This document shows, one piece after another, positions 1 through 6,186 of a stretch of DNA of 6,186 nt. The position numbers and the translations under genes are program-made. Under the pieces are notes generated by a model. The model was given only the letters and a program-made list of their open reading frames with translations. It searched no databases and was not told the DNA's origin. The stretch is taken from positions 1 to 6,186 of the forward strand of contig CAKVNA010000047.1 of assembly GCA_934776915.1 (NCBI GenBank). Reading direction: 5' to 3'. Each line of letters starts with the position of its first letter. Within the stretch, counting starts at the first letter, position 1. This DNA is from an uncultured Clostridia bacterium. GTDB lineage: Bacteria; Bacillota; Clostridia; Christensenellales; UBA1242.

Positions 1-29
1 TCAAGAGCAAACTTTTAGGCGTTGTGAAC

Positions 30-59
30 AAAAAAATCTCTCAATCTTGCGATGAGAGA
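30..59 (-). terminator. Rho-independent terminator ending the operon, possibly bidirectional
   Basis: Read on the minus strand, the hairpin arms are TCTCTCATC and GATTGAGAGA, pairing with one bulged T around a GCAA (GNRA-type) tetraloop, and are followed directly by seven Ts. It begins 12 bases after the flippase stop codon, where the end of the operon transcript is expected. On the plus strand the same stem is followed, after two bases, by six Ts (62-67), so it could also stop transcription entering from the left. The stem is only moderately GC-rich. The call rests on inspection; no folding energy was computed. Confidence 0.85.
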
Positions 60-71
60 AGTTTTTTGCCG

Positions 72-1610
72 TTATTTTTCCTTTTTGGGACTGTGGCTTA
101 AAATAGCATTTTTGAAATATTGAAGACTTGGAATTAAGTCGCCTGTTGGAAGATATGCCAAAATGAGAAGTGCGTTTGAAAGAGCAAAGCATATGCCAAA
201 CTTCAAAATAAGCAACCAAATGCTCCCGTTTGGAATGAGTGCACATGTATAATAACACACTGCCCCGCAAGCGAGCATAATTGCAAAGTCAAGAATCATT
301 CTTAAGAAATATTTTTTTGGGCTTTTCTTAAAATAGTGCTTATACAAAACACAAGGCTCAACCCAAATTGGTGCAACAAGCGAACTTACAATCGTTCCTA
401 TGAAAATGCCGTTTATGCCAAGCAAAAAGGCAAGTCCAATGGACACACCAAGATTTACAACCGCCTCAACAATTGGCTTCCACCTGTCCTGCCAAAACAA
501 TCCCGCCGCATCTTTGAACAATCCCACAGGAATTCTAATTTTTCCTATATAATAACTTAAACAAATGGTCAGCACAACTGGCAGTTCAAGCAAATAAGAA
601 CTGTCCCCCGTCCACTTTTGAATGAATGGTTGCACCAACACAAAAAGGCAAATGGTTGTCATTGCTGTTAAATAGGAAAAAACAAATCTTATCTTTTTGT
701 AGCGTTCAAAAACATACTCCGTATCTGAACTAGCAATAAGATTTCCAACACTTGCTTGCAAAGCGGTTACTAACAGTGTGAAAAATGTTCCAAGCGTTGT
801 GGTTATTAAGGCGTAGTTTGAATATACTCCCAAAATCGCCAGTCCAAAAAATGTTGACACCAATATGTTATCAGTGGAAAAAACGACCGCCCCGCCAATT
901 TTATGCATGCTTAAGGCTGTAACATTCTTTGTAATTTCCTTCTTTGTTTCGTTGTCAATCTGTGGAGCAGGACCATTTATTTCTGGAAACAACTTGTTTG
1001 CGACCACTTGAATTGCAATGTTTTCTGCAAGTGTAAACACAATGGTTATTGAAAGATATGCATAATAGTTTTTGAAAATAATCAAAACAACTGCTTGAAT
1101 TGCTGTTCTTAAAAAAGTGCAAATTGTGCCAACTTTGTTTTCAACATCACTCCTTTGATAAGCAAAAAGGAGTGACCTTTTGTGTGCTGAAAAATACCCA
1201 ACAAGCATGCTGACAAGAAACATGATATATAGAACATAAATGTTTATGTCAATAGTTGTCCCGCCACCCATAAAGAAAGTTATAAACGGTGTTAGTCCAA
1301 GACCAATGATCCCTACAATAATGGCAATAACTGTGTAAATCTTTTTGTATAAATTTTGAAGTGACTTAACCTTTTCTATGTCGCCATCAGCAATGGGCTT
1401 ATACATGCTAAAAACAATGGCACTTCCAATACCCAACTCAGTAAGATTTAAGAATGTAAAAATGTTTGTGAAAAGTCCATTAAGCCCAAGATATTCTGCG
1501 CCCATGTAATAAATAAGAACAGTGCGCAAAATAAATTGTAGCACCAATGATGCAACATACTTCACAACATTAAAAATCAAATTTTTCTTTACATTCTGTG
1601 TCCGTGTCAT
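72..1610 (-). CDS. wzx: Wzx-type polysaccharide repeat-unit flippase (MOP superfamily)
   Basis: This is a 512-residue, very hydrophobic protein, the usual size for Wzx/RfbX flippases. About 14 membrane helices can be picked out by eye, near residues 12-34, 43-66, 90-112, 121-140, 160-180, 183-204, 238-256, 259-280, 307-330, 343-357, 382-400, 401-418, 436-457 and 466-487. The N-terminal stretch with GAEYLGLNGLFTNI and LNLTELGIGSAIVFSMYKPI (residues 37-73) is typical of oligosaccharide flippases from low-GC Gram-positive bacteria. By family knowledge it moves undecaprenyl-diphosphate-linked repeat units from the inner to the outer face of the cytoplasmic membrane. The start ATG is 12 bases after the preceding glycosyltransferase stop, with only a weak AAAAGA site (1619-1624), so translation is probably coupled to that gene. 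It is the last gene before the terminator. The substrate cannot be read from sequence, and no polymerase (Wzy) lies nearby in the window. Confidence 0.92.
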   Translation of the reverse strand: MTRTQNVKKNLIFNVVKYVASLVLQFILRTVLIYYMGAEYLGLNGLFTNIFTFLNLTELGIGSAIVFSMYKPIADGDIEKVKSLQNLYKKIYTVIAIIVGIIGLGLTPFITFFMGGGTTIDINIYVLYIMFLVSMLVGYFSAHKRSLLFAYQRSDVENKVGTICTFLRTAIQAVVLIIFKNYYAYLSITIVFTLAENIAIQVVANKLFPEINGPAPQIDNETKKEITKNVTALSMHKIGGAVVFSTDNILVSTFFGLAILGVYSNYALITTTLGTFFTLLVTALQASVGNLIASSDTEYVFERYKKIRFVFSYLTAMTTICLFVLVQPFIQKWTGDSSYLLELPVVLTICLSYYIGKIRIPVGLFKDAAGLFWQDRWKPIVEAVVNLGVSIGLAFLLGINGIFIGTIVSSLVAPIWVEPCVLYKHYFKKSPKKYFLRMILDFAIMLACGAVCYYTCALIPNGSIWLLILKFGICFALSNALLILAYLPTGDLIPSLQYFKNAILSHSPKKEK

Positions 1611-1622
1611 TTTTTAAGTCTT

Positions 1623-2531
1623 TTATCTTTGTTTCCTTTTATATCTAATCAGCATAATAGGTGAAAATATTGTCCCAATCAACTTATAAACCCATGGAAC
1701 AGGATAATCATTTGGATAGTCATCAGAAATTTTATTTAGTTTTTTCCATGCACAGTATCTGGCAGCACAGCCAATTTTTTCCTTCAAAGAACACTTATTT
1801 TTTCTCGCATAATAAAGTTTTTGTTTTGCGAAATACAAATAACCTCTTGGATTTTTGAAAAAAACTTTCATTCCCTGTGAGGTATAACCGTCTGGTTGAT
1901 ATTCTGCAAGATAATAAACATTTGGTCCAGCAAGCATATAATAATCATTTAGAAATTGATCATAATAAACACATTCTGTCACAAAATTTTCACCTTCAAA
2001 TTTTGGGAAGTGAAATTGTTTTATAATGTTTGTTTTAAAAAGCAAGCATGTATCCATGTAATATCCATAAGTTTTTGCAAGATCATTGAATTTTATTTTT
2101 TTATAATTTTCATCAACCCAATTTTCTTGAAATGGAGTGCCATCATATTTTGCTCTTTTGGTTACAACACCGCAGACATCTTTTTGGTCTTTCATAGCAT
2201 CAATATCACAATACATTTCATCAATTGCATTGTCAGTCAAAAAATCATCAGAATCAATACAAACAATGTATTCTGTTTTGCAAACTTGATTTGAAAAATC
2301 TATTGCAGTGTTCTTTCCGCCATTTTCCTTTTTGTAATAATCAATCACAAAATCATTTTTTTCTTCTTTCCATGCAGAAACCAATTCTTCTGTGTTGTCT
2401 TTTGATCCATCATCAACAATAAGCCAAATGAAATTTTTGTTTATCTGCTTTTTCAAACTCTCATACAATTTTGGGAGCAAATGAGCTCTATTGTATGTTG
2501 GTGTAAATATTGTTAGATTTGTCTTTGGCAT
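1623..2531 (-). CDS. Family 2 glycosyltransferase (GT-A fold)
   Basis: This 302-residue protein has the GT2 catalytic core at its N-terminus. It opens with LTIFTPTYNRAHLL (residues 6-19), followed by the nucleotide-binding VDDGS (39-43), KENGGKN (68-74) and the metal-binding DSDD (93-96). A GENFVTE motif (180-186) sits where many bacterial GT2 enzymes carry an acceptor-side acidic residue. Near the C-terminus, residues 280-296 are hydrophobic and followed by a basic tail (RYKRKQR), suggesting attachment to the inner face of the membrane. It most likely adds one sugar to the lipid-linked repeat unit; donor and acceptor are unknown. The start is firm: AGGGAG lies 7 bases before the ATG, and the family-typical N-terminus begins at once. 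The first 44 bases overlap the 3' end of the upstream GT32 gene in another frame. Sampled base composition is lower in GC than in the flippase that follows. Confidence 0.93.
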   Translation of the reverse strand: MPKTNLTIFTPTYNRAHLLPKLYESLKKQINKNFIWLIVDDGSKDNTEELVSAWKEEKNDFVIDYYKKENGGKNTAIDFSNQVCKTEYIVCIDSDDFLTDNAIDEMYCDIDAMKDQKDVCGVVTKRAKYDGTPFQENWVDENYKKIKFNDLAKTYGYYMDTCLLFKTNIIKQFHFPKFEGENFVTECVYYDQFLNDYYMLAGPNVYYLAEYQPDGYTSQGMKVFFKNPRGYLYFAKQKLYYARKNKCSLKEKIGCAARYCAWKKLNKISDDYPNDYPVPWVYKLIGTIFSPIMLIRYKRKQR

Positions 2532-3288
2532 TTTTTAACTCCCTTTTCTCTTGTCTTCTTTTCCTTGCATTTCTTATCTTTTGAACATTCTTTTTGCCAA
2601 TTATTTTTTTTATCAATGTCTTTATCTTCGTTTTAAATCTCTGAAATTTCGTAGGAGGCTCAAGCCATGAGCCACAAAAATGGTGTATAGTGTGTGTATT
2701 TTTTGTTATTTCACAATCTCTCGTTTCTAGAGAAATTGGACAAAAATAATCTTTAGGATAAAATACAACATCATTAAGCTCTGTATATTTTCCATTCAAA
2801 ACAACATCTGGATACATTTTTTTTGTTATTCTTGTGATAGTTAAAACATTTGTTGTCAAATCTAATTTATTATCTTTTAAAATGAAATGTTTATCAGTAT
2901 AATACTCTAGATTTTCTTTTATCCAAACATTTCCCTTTTCTGAAGCAATTATTCCAGTTGGAATATGATTGTCACTTTCATAACCCGAAAATGCTTTGTG
3001 GGTTAAAAATTTATCCAAAGGTTTTGTAACTTCCACATCCGTATCCTTATATATGCCACCATATTCATATAGGACTTTTAAGCGAATATAGTCCGAAACA
3101 AAAGCCCATTTTTTTGAGCCATATGCTTCTTTGCAATATACATTTTCATTTATGTCAAAATTTGTTTCGTCCCATCTTTTTATTTCGTAATCAGGACAAA
3201 ACTTTTTCCATGATTCAATACATTTCTCTGCAAGTGGAGTTAAAGGTTTTCCTCCAACCCAAACATAGTGAATAATTTTTGGTATCAT
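2488..3288 (-). CDS. GT32-type (DXD-sugar) glycosyltransferase
   Basis: From the ATG at 3288 the protein is 266 residues and starts MIPKIIHYVWVGG, the hallmark N-terminus of bacterial capsule GT32 enzymes. DYIRLKVLYEYGGIYKDTDVEV (residues 66-87) contains the metal- and nucleotide-sugar-binding DXD (D82-T-D84), and IHHFCGSW (201-208) is the typical end of the catalytic domain. From about residue 214 on, the tail is strongly basic, with a KxKxLIKKIIGKK helix and then an RKRR cluster, as in many peripheral membrane glycosyltransferases. The frame also has a TTG at 3303, but AGAGG sits 6 bases before the ATG and the family motif starts at that ATG, so the longer form is rejected. The gene follows the epimerase by 16 bases and overlaps the next GT2 gene by 44. 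Its role is inferred as transfer of one sugar, possibly in an alpha linkage, to the repeat unit; specificity is unknown. Sampled GC is among the lowest in the window. Confidence 0.92.
   Translation of the reverse strand: MIPKIIHYVWVGGKPLTPLAEKCIESWKKFCPDYEIKRWDETNFDINENVYCKEAYGSKKWAFVSDYIRLKVLYEYGGIYKDTDVEVTKPLDKFLTHKAFSGYESDNHIPTGIIASEKGNVWIKENLEYYTDKHFILKDNKLDLTTNVLTITRITKKMYPDVVLNGKYTELNDVVFYPKDYFCPISLETRDCEITKNTHTIHHFCGSWLEPPTKFQRFKTKIKTLIKKIIGKKNVQKIRNARKRRQEKRELKNAKDKSNNIYTNIQ
2539..2544 (-). promoter_or_regulatory. Ribosome binding site inside the upstream gene
   Basis: AGGGAG on the minus strand stands 7 bases before the ATG at 2531 and lies wholly within the GT32 coding region. It supports the 44-base gene overlap as real and implies that ribosomes translating the GT32 gene pass over this site, so the two genes are probably translationally coupled. 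Confidence 0.75.
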
Positions 3289-3294
3289 TATTTT

Positions 3295-3299
3295 CCTCT
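3295..3299 (-). promoter_or_regulatory. Ribosome binding site that sets the GT32 start
   Basis: AGAGG on the minus strand lies 6 bases before the ATG at 3286-3288. The alternative TTG start at 3301-3303 would place this site inside the coding region, so the site favours the ATG and a protein shorter by five residues. Confidence 0.8.
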
Positions 3300-3304
3300 T
3301 CAAG

Positions 3305-4402
3305 TTATAATTTTTCTATAAGAATATCTGCAATTTGCTTACAAGCAGTTCCATCACCATAAGGGTTTGTTGCATGACTCATCTTATCATATTCGTCTTT
3401 ATTTTGAAGCAACAGTTTAAAGTTTTTATAGATATTTTCTTCATCCGTTCCAACAAGTTTAAGTGTTCCCGCCTCAACCCCCTCTGGTCTCTCCGTTGTA
3501 TCTCTCATAACGAGAACAGGTTTCCCAAGTGAAGGGGCTTCTTCTTGTATCCCGCCACTATCTGTCAAAATTAAATAACTTCTCGCCATGAAATTATGAA
3601 AATCTATGACTTCTAGAGGTTCAATAATTTTAATTCTTTCATCATTTCCAAGTTCTTTATCTGCAATTTGTCTGACAACTGGATTCATATGAATAGGGTA
3701 AATAACCTTTACATCCGAAAACTCGTCAACAATTCGTTTTATTGCCCTGAACATATGGTGCATTGGTTCACCTAAATTCTCCCTTCTATGTGCAGTCAAT
3801 AGAATCATTTTTGAGCCTTCTGCCCAATCAAGATATTCGTTTTTATAATCTTTTTTGATAGTAGTTTTGAGTGCATCAATAACTGTATTACCAGTAACAT
3901 AAATTTTATTTGGATCTTTTTTCTCGTTTATAAGGTTTTGCTTTGCGGTTTCCGTTGGAGCAAAATTAAATCTACTTATAATTGAGACAGATTGTCTGTT
4001 AAATTCTTCTGGCCATGGAGAATCAATATTGTATGTTCTTAACCCAGCTTCCACATGTCCAACTGGAATATGCAAATAAAAGCATGCAAGTGCCGCAGCA
4101 TAGGCGGTTGAGGTGTCGCCATGAACTAAAACTACATCAGGTTTTTCATTTCCCAAAACGACCTTTATTTTTTGTAAAATATTGATTGTTACATCAAAAA
4201 GGCTTTGTTTTTCTTTCATAATATCCAAATCATAATCTGGAACTATTTCAAAAACATTTAACACTTGGTGCAACATTTCTCTGTGTTGACCAGTGACACA
4301 TACAATCGTTTTTAACTGTTTCCTTGTTTTTAATTCGTTAATAAGTGGACACATCTTTATTGCTTCAGGACGAGTTCCAAATACAAGCATTACTTTTTTC
4401 AT
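3305..4402 (-). CDS. wecB: UDP-N-acetylglucosamine 2-epimerase (non-hydrolysing)
   Basis: This 365-residue protein spans the full WecB/MnaA length and converts UDP-GlcNAc to UDP-ManNAc in the cytoplasm. It carries the family motifs in order: VFGTRPEAIKM (residues 7-17), VTGQHREML (36-44), HGDT (94-97, with the catalytic-type D96), HVEAGLRT (116-123, E118), SPWPEEFNR (128-136, E132), TGNTVIDAL (170-178), TAHRRENLG (203-211, H205), DSGGIQEEAPSLGKPVLVMR (281-300), TTERPEGVEAGT (302-313) and NPYGDG (346-351). Long stretches match E. coli WecB from memory. In Gram-positive bacteria the product feeds wall teichoic acid linkage units or ManNAc and ManNAcA residues in capsules. No UDP-ManNAc dehydrogenase is in the window. 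AAGGA lies 7 bases before the ATG, inside the end of the upstream GT2 gene, which stops 1 base earlier, so coupling is likely. Parts of this gene reach about 50% GC, well above its neighbours. Confidence 0.97.
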   Translation of the reverse strand: MKKVMLVFGTRPEAIKMCPLINELKTRKQLKTIVCVTGQHREMLHQVLNVFEIVPDYDLDIMKEKQSLFDVTINILQKIKVVLGNEKPDVVLVHGDTSTAYAAALACFYLHIPVGHVEAGLRTYNIDSPWPEEFNRQSVSIISRFNFAPTETAKQNLINEKKDPNKIYVTGNTVIDALKTTIKKDYKNEYLDWAEGSKMILLTAHRRENLGEPMHHMFRAIKRIVDEFSDVKVIYPIHMNPVVRQIADKELGNDERIKIIEPLEVIDFHNFMARSYLILTDSGGIQEEAPSLGKPVLVMRDTTERPEGVEAGTLKLVGTDEENIYKNFKLLLQNKDEYDKMSHATNPYGDGTACKQIADILIEKL

Positions 4403-4403
4403 T

Positions 4404-5336
4404 TTAGATTCCTTTTAATTTTTTTGTTATTTTCATTAAATTATTTAAACCTATTATATTCCACAAAAATTTGATTGTTTTGTATTTTAGAGTTTGTGGT
4501 TTTACAAATAAATATTTGTGTTCATTTGCATAATTGATAGCACTATTAAATAACTTTTCATCTTTTAATTTTGGAATTATAAGTAAGGACGGGAAGATGA
4601 AAAAAGATACATATTTTAAATAATTTTTCTTATTGGCTGAAATCTCTGTGGAAAACTCCTTTGAGATATCGTCAACAATTTTGATAATATCAATTATTCT
4701 TTTGTAATATTTTTTTTCATCCTGTTCTTTAGTTATTGAGCCATTATTGTCGGCTGTATAATGATAGAATGATATATCTGAGTTGATGACTTTTGGGTTG
4801 TGCAAAAGTATTTTTAAGGAAAAATCAATATCTTCATGATAGTAACCAACTTTAAACTTAATATCATTTTCTTTAAGAAATTTTGCTGAAATAAATCTGC
4901 TACAAGCTGTTACTGGATAGATAATACTATGGTTTTTTTTGTTTATTTTGTATTTATATACATAATTACTAGGTTTGTCAATGATTTGAGATATAAACAC
5001 ATCACAGCTTTTTTCTCCCATATCAATACACGCTTTTGAAAAATCTTTGGAAAAGTAGTCATCACTATCAAGAAATGAGATATATTCCCCCGTTGCGATA
5101 TCAAGTCCTGCATTTCTTGCATCTGACAAACCACCATTTTTTTTGTGGATAACTTTTATTCTACTATCTTTTTTTGCCCATTCGTCACACATTGCGGGGC
5201 AATTGTCTGGCGAGCCGTCATCTACCAAAATTATTTCCAGATTTTTGTATGTTTGATTTACAACAGACTCCACACTCTTATCCAAATATTGTTCAACTTT
5301 ATAAACTGGAATGATAACACTTATCAATTTCTCCAT
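4404..5336 (-). CDS. Family 2 glycosyltransferase (GT-A fold, EpsJ/CpsJ-like)
   Basis: This 310-residue protein starts with ISVIIPVYKVEQYLDKSVES (residues 5-24), the classic GT2 N-terminus. It then has NQTYKNLEIILVDDGSPDN (27-45), KNGGLSDARNAGLD (66-79) and the metal-binding FLDSDDYF (88-95). HEDIDFSLK (167-175) matches the expected acidic position at the acceptor side, where the residue usually proposed as catalytic base sits. The C-terminal third is hydrophobic and basic (FFIFPSLLIIPKL near 245-257, and a tail ending KKLKGI), suggesting peripheral membrane association. It probably adds a sugar to the growing lipid-linked unit; specificity is unknown. AAAAGG lies 8 bases before the ATG, in the 20-base gap after the GT4 gene. 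The N-terminal half is about 30-50% GC in sampled lines, while the C-terminal half drops to about 20-25%. That fits a conserved catalytic domain joined to a faster-changing acceptor domain. Confidence 0.94.
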   Translation of the reverse strand: MEKLISVIIPVYKVEQYLDKSVESVVNQTYKNLEIILVDDGSPDNCPAMCDEWAKKDSRIKVIHKKNGGLSDARNAGLDIATGEYISFLDSDDYFSKDFSKACIDMGEKSCDVFISQIIDKPSNYVYKYKINKKNHSIIYPVTACSRFISAKFLKENDIKFKVGYYHEDIDFSLKILLHNPKVINSDISFYHYTADNNGSITKEQDEKKYYKRIIDIIKIVDDISKEFSTEISANKKNYLKYVSFFIFPSLLIIPKLKDEKLFNSAINYANEHKYLFVKPQTLKYKTIKFLWNIIGLNNLMKITKKLKGI

Positions 5337-5356
5337 AGCACAAACCTTTTAATCAG

Positions 5357-6186
5357 CTATTTTTTCACTGCACTGTAATATATCTTCTCAATCTCTTGTT
5401 TGTATTTTCCTAGGTCGTTATATTCTTTTGAAAACTCTGTGGCGTTTGACTTCATTTCATTAAGTTTGACGGGAGTTTGCAGAAGTTCCAAAATTTTTGC
5501 AGAGGCTTGTTCGTTTGTGTCATACAAAAAGCCTGTTTTGTCATTCTGTATAATTTCCCTTAAGCCGTCTGTTTTGGTTGAAATTATTGGAGCCCCAAGC
5601 GACAACGCTTCAAGTGCACACATTGGCAAGCCTTCAGAAATTGAGGTCATAAGCATAACTTTTGAGCAAGCGATTACTTTGTAAGGGTTTGACATAAAGC
5701 CCAAGAGTTTGATATTTTTGTTTAGTTTTTTTTCTGTTATGTATTTTTGCAAATCGGCTTTCAATTCGCCGTCACCAACAATGGAAAGTGTAACATTTTT
5801 GTCTGTTTTTGCAATTTCTTCCACAATATCCACCAACCTAAGTGGATTTTTTATGCTTGTCAGTCTTCCTACATAAACAATGTCGTTACCATAATTTCGC
5901 ATATCTTCGCTTGCCCTTTTCACCACCATATTTGTGTCAATAACATTGTGCAAAATACTTGATTTTTTTTCAATAAATTTTTTAAATTTATACGATTCAA
6001 AACTTCCCTTGGACACAAAGAAGATATGTGAAAACTTTTTGCTTGCCAGCTTAAATAACACACTTTTAAGACCTATTCTACTCATTTTTTTGTCATTGCA
6101 ATGGATATGCGAAACAATTGGAATATTTTTGCTTGCAAAACTTGCCATTATTGATGCCTTAACATCATGTGCGTGAATTATGTCTG
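5357..6186 (-). CDS. Family 4 glycosyltransferase, 5' end outside the window
   Basis: The frame stays open to the right edge, and 275 codons plus the stop are visible. Twelve residues before the first in-window ATG (6148) read DIIHAHDVKASI, the usual GT4 element at the end of the first Rossmann domain, so that ATG is internal and the true start is upstream. Numbering from that Met, the C-terminal GT-B domain shows IVYVGRLTSIKNPLRLV (90-106), the diphosphate-contacting type R95 and K100, IVGDGELK (123-130), and the EX7E motif in SEGLPMCALEAL (E172 and E180). Then come APIISTKTDGLREII (186-200) and GFLY (206-209). GT4 enzymes are retaining and use nucleotide sugars; here the enzyme probably builds the lipid-linked repeat unit at the cytoplasmic membrane face. 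About 100 N-terminal residues are likely missing compared with a usual length of 360-400. It precedes the GT2 gene by 20 bases in the same operon. Confidence 0.94.
   Translation of the reverse strand, partial: DIIHAHDVKASIMASFASKNIPIVSHIHCNDKKMSRIGLKSVLFKLASKKFSHIFFVSKGSFESYKFKKFIEKKSSILHNVIDTNMVVKRASEDMRNYGNDIVYVGRLTSIKNPLRLVDIVEEIAKTDKNVTLSIVGDGELKADLQKYITEKKLNKNIKLLGFMSNPYKVIACSKVMLMTSISEGLPMCALEALSLGAPIISTKTDGLREIIQNDKTGFLYDTNEQASAKILELLQTPVKLNEMKSNATEFSKEYNDLGKYKQEIEKIYYSAVKK

Larger units (their letters stand above)
72..6186 (-). other. 3' part of a surface-polysaccharide biosynthesis operon
   Basis: Six co-directional genes are separated by gaps of 20, 1 and 16 bases, an overlap of 44 bases and a gap of 12 bases, with no room for an internal promoter-terminator pair. 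The content (four glycosyltransferases, a UDP-GlcNAc 2-epimerase and a Wzx flippase) fits a Wzx-dependent capsule or exopolysaccharide pathway. The promoter, priming transferase, polymerase and length-control genes are not in view. A single transcript is inferred from spacing, strand and the lone terminator at 30-59. Confidence 0.85.

Noticed and set aside
1..270. 89-codon minus-strand open frame at the left edge
   Set aside because: Most of it lies inside the flippase gene in another frame, it runs through the terminator hairpin, and its sequence (rich in Cys, His and Ser, with no domain) is not protein-like.
4943..5137. 64-codon minus-strand open frame inside the first GT2 gene
   Set aside because: It lies fully within the well-supported GT2 catalytic domain in another frame and has no recognisable motif of its own.
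5357..6148. GT4 gene treated as complete from the ATG at 6148
   Set aside because: The frame continues upstream to the edge with a family-typical IIHAHD element, so the gene is cut by the window, not naturally short.
336..6176. Several plus-strand open frames of 65-112 codons (for example 1956-2294 and 5934-6176)
   Set aside because: All but one lie wholly within a single minus-strand gene (5145-5378 also crosses the gap between the GT2 and GT4 genes), they are low-complexity Phe/Ile/Asn-rich translations typical of the reverse of AT-rich genes, and none has a convincing ribosome binding site or domain.
1..6186. CRISPR arrays, tRNA or rRNA genes, insertion sequences, riboswitches
   Set aside because: No regularly spaced repeats, RNA gene signatures, transposase motifs or long leader region were seen; nearly every base from 72 to 6186 is coding.
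1..6186. A novel defence or other undescribed system
   Set aside because: All six genes belong to well-known polysaccharide biosynthesis families in a usual operon order; nothing in the sequence calls for another explanation.

Overview
The window is one strand of a cell-surface polysaccharide (capsule, exopolysaccharide or wall-polymer) biosynthesis locus. All six genes lie on the minus strand, so transcription runs from high to low coordinates. The DNA is AT-rich, with many Lys-Lys codons in A-tracts, AGGAG-type ribosome binding sites and stops that are TAA or TAG only. This composition, and the look of the flippase and glycosyltransferases, suggest a low-GC Gram-positive bacterium (Bacillota, perhaps a gut Clostridia-type lineage). 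That assignment is an inference from composition and family resemblance; no taxonomic marker is present.

In transcription order the genes are: (1) a GT4-family glycosyltransferase whose 5' end lies beyond the right edge (5357-6186); (2) a GT2-family glycosyltransferase (4404-5336); (3) a non-hydrolysing UDP-GlcNAc 2-epimerase, WecB/MnaA type (3305-4402); (4) a GT32-type, DXD-containing glycosyltransferase (2488-3288, start corrected to an internal ATG); (5) a second GT2 glycosyltransferase (1623-2531), overlapping gene 4 by 44 bases; (6) a Wzx-type flippase with about 14 membrane segments (72-1610). A rho-independent terminator (30-59) follows the flippase. Intergenic gaps are 1 to 20 bases, so this is almost certainly the 3' part of one operon. 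No promoter is visible in the window, and there is no gene-free stretch over 300 bases.

The genes fit a Wzx-dependent pathway. Cytoplasmic glycosyltransferases build a repeat unit on a lipid carrier, the epimerase supplies UDP-ManNAc, and the flippase moves the finished unit across the membrane. The priming sugar-phosphate transferase, the Wzy polymerase, any UDP-ManNAc dehydrogenase and the length regulators are not here. They would lie upstream of the right edge or elsewhere. Sugar specificities of the transferases cannot be read from sequence.

No undescribed system was found; this is a normal accessory surface-polysaccharide locus. Points worth a second look are the mosaic base composition, the GT32 start and its overlap with the next gene, the two-way terminator at the end of the locus, and repeated A8 tracts in the coding strand.
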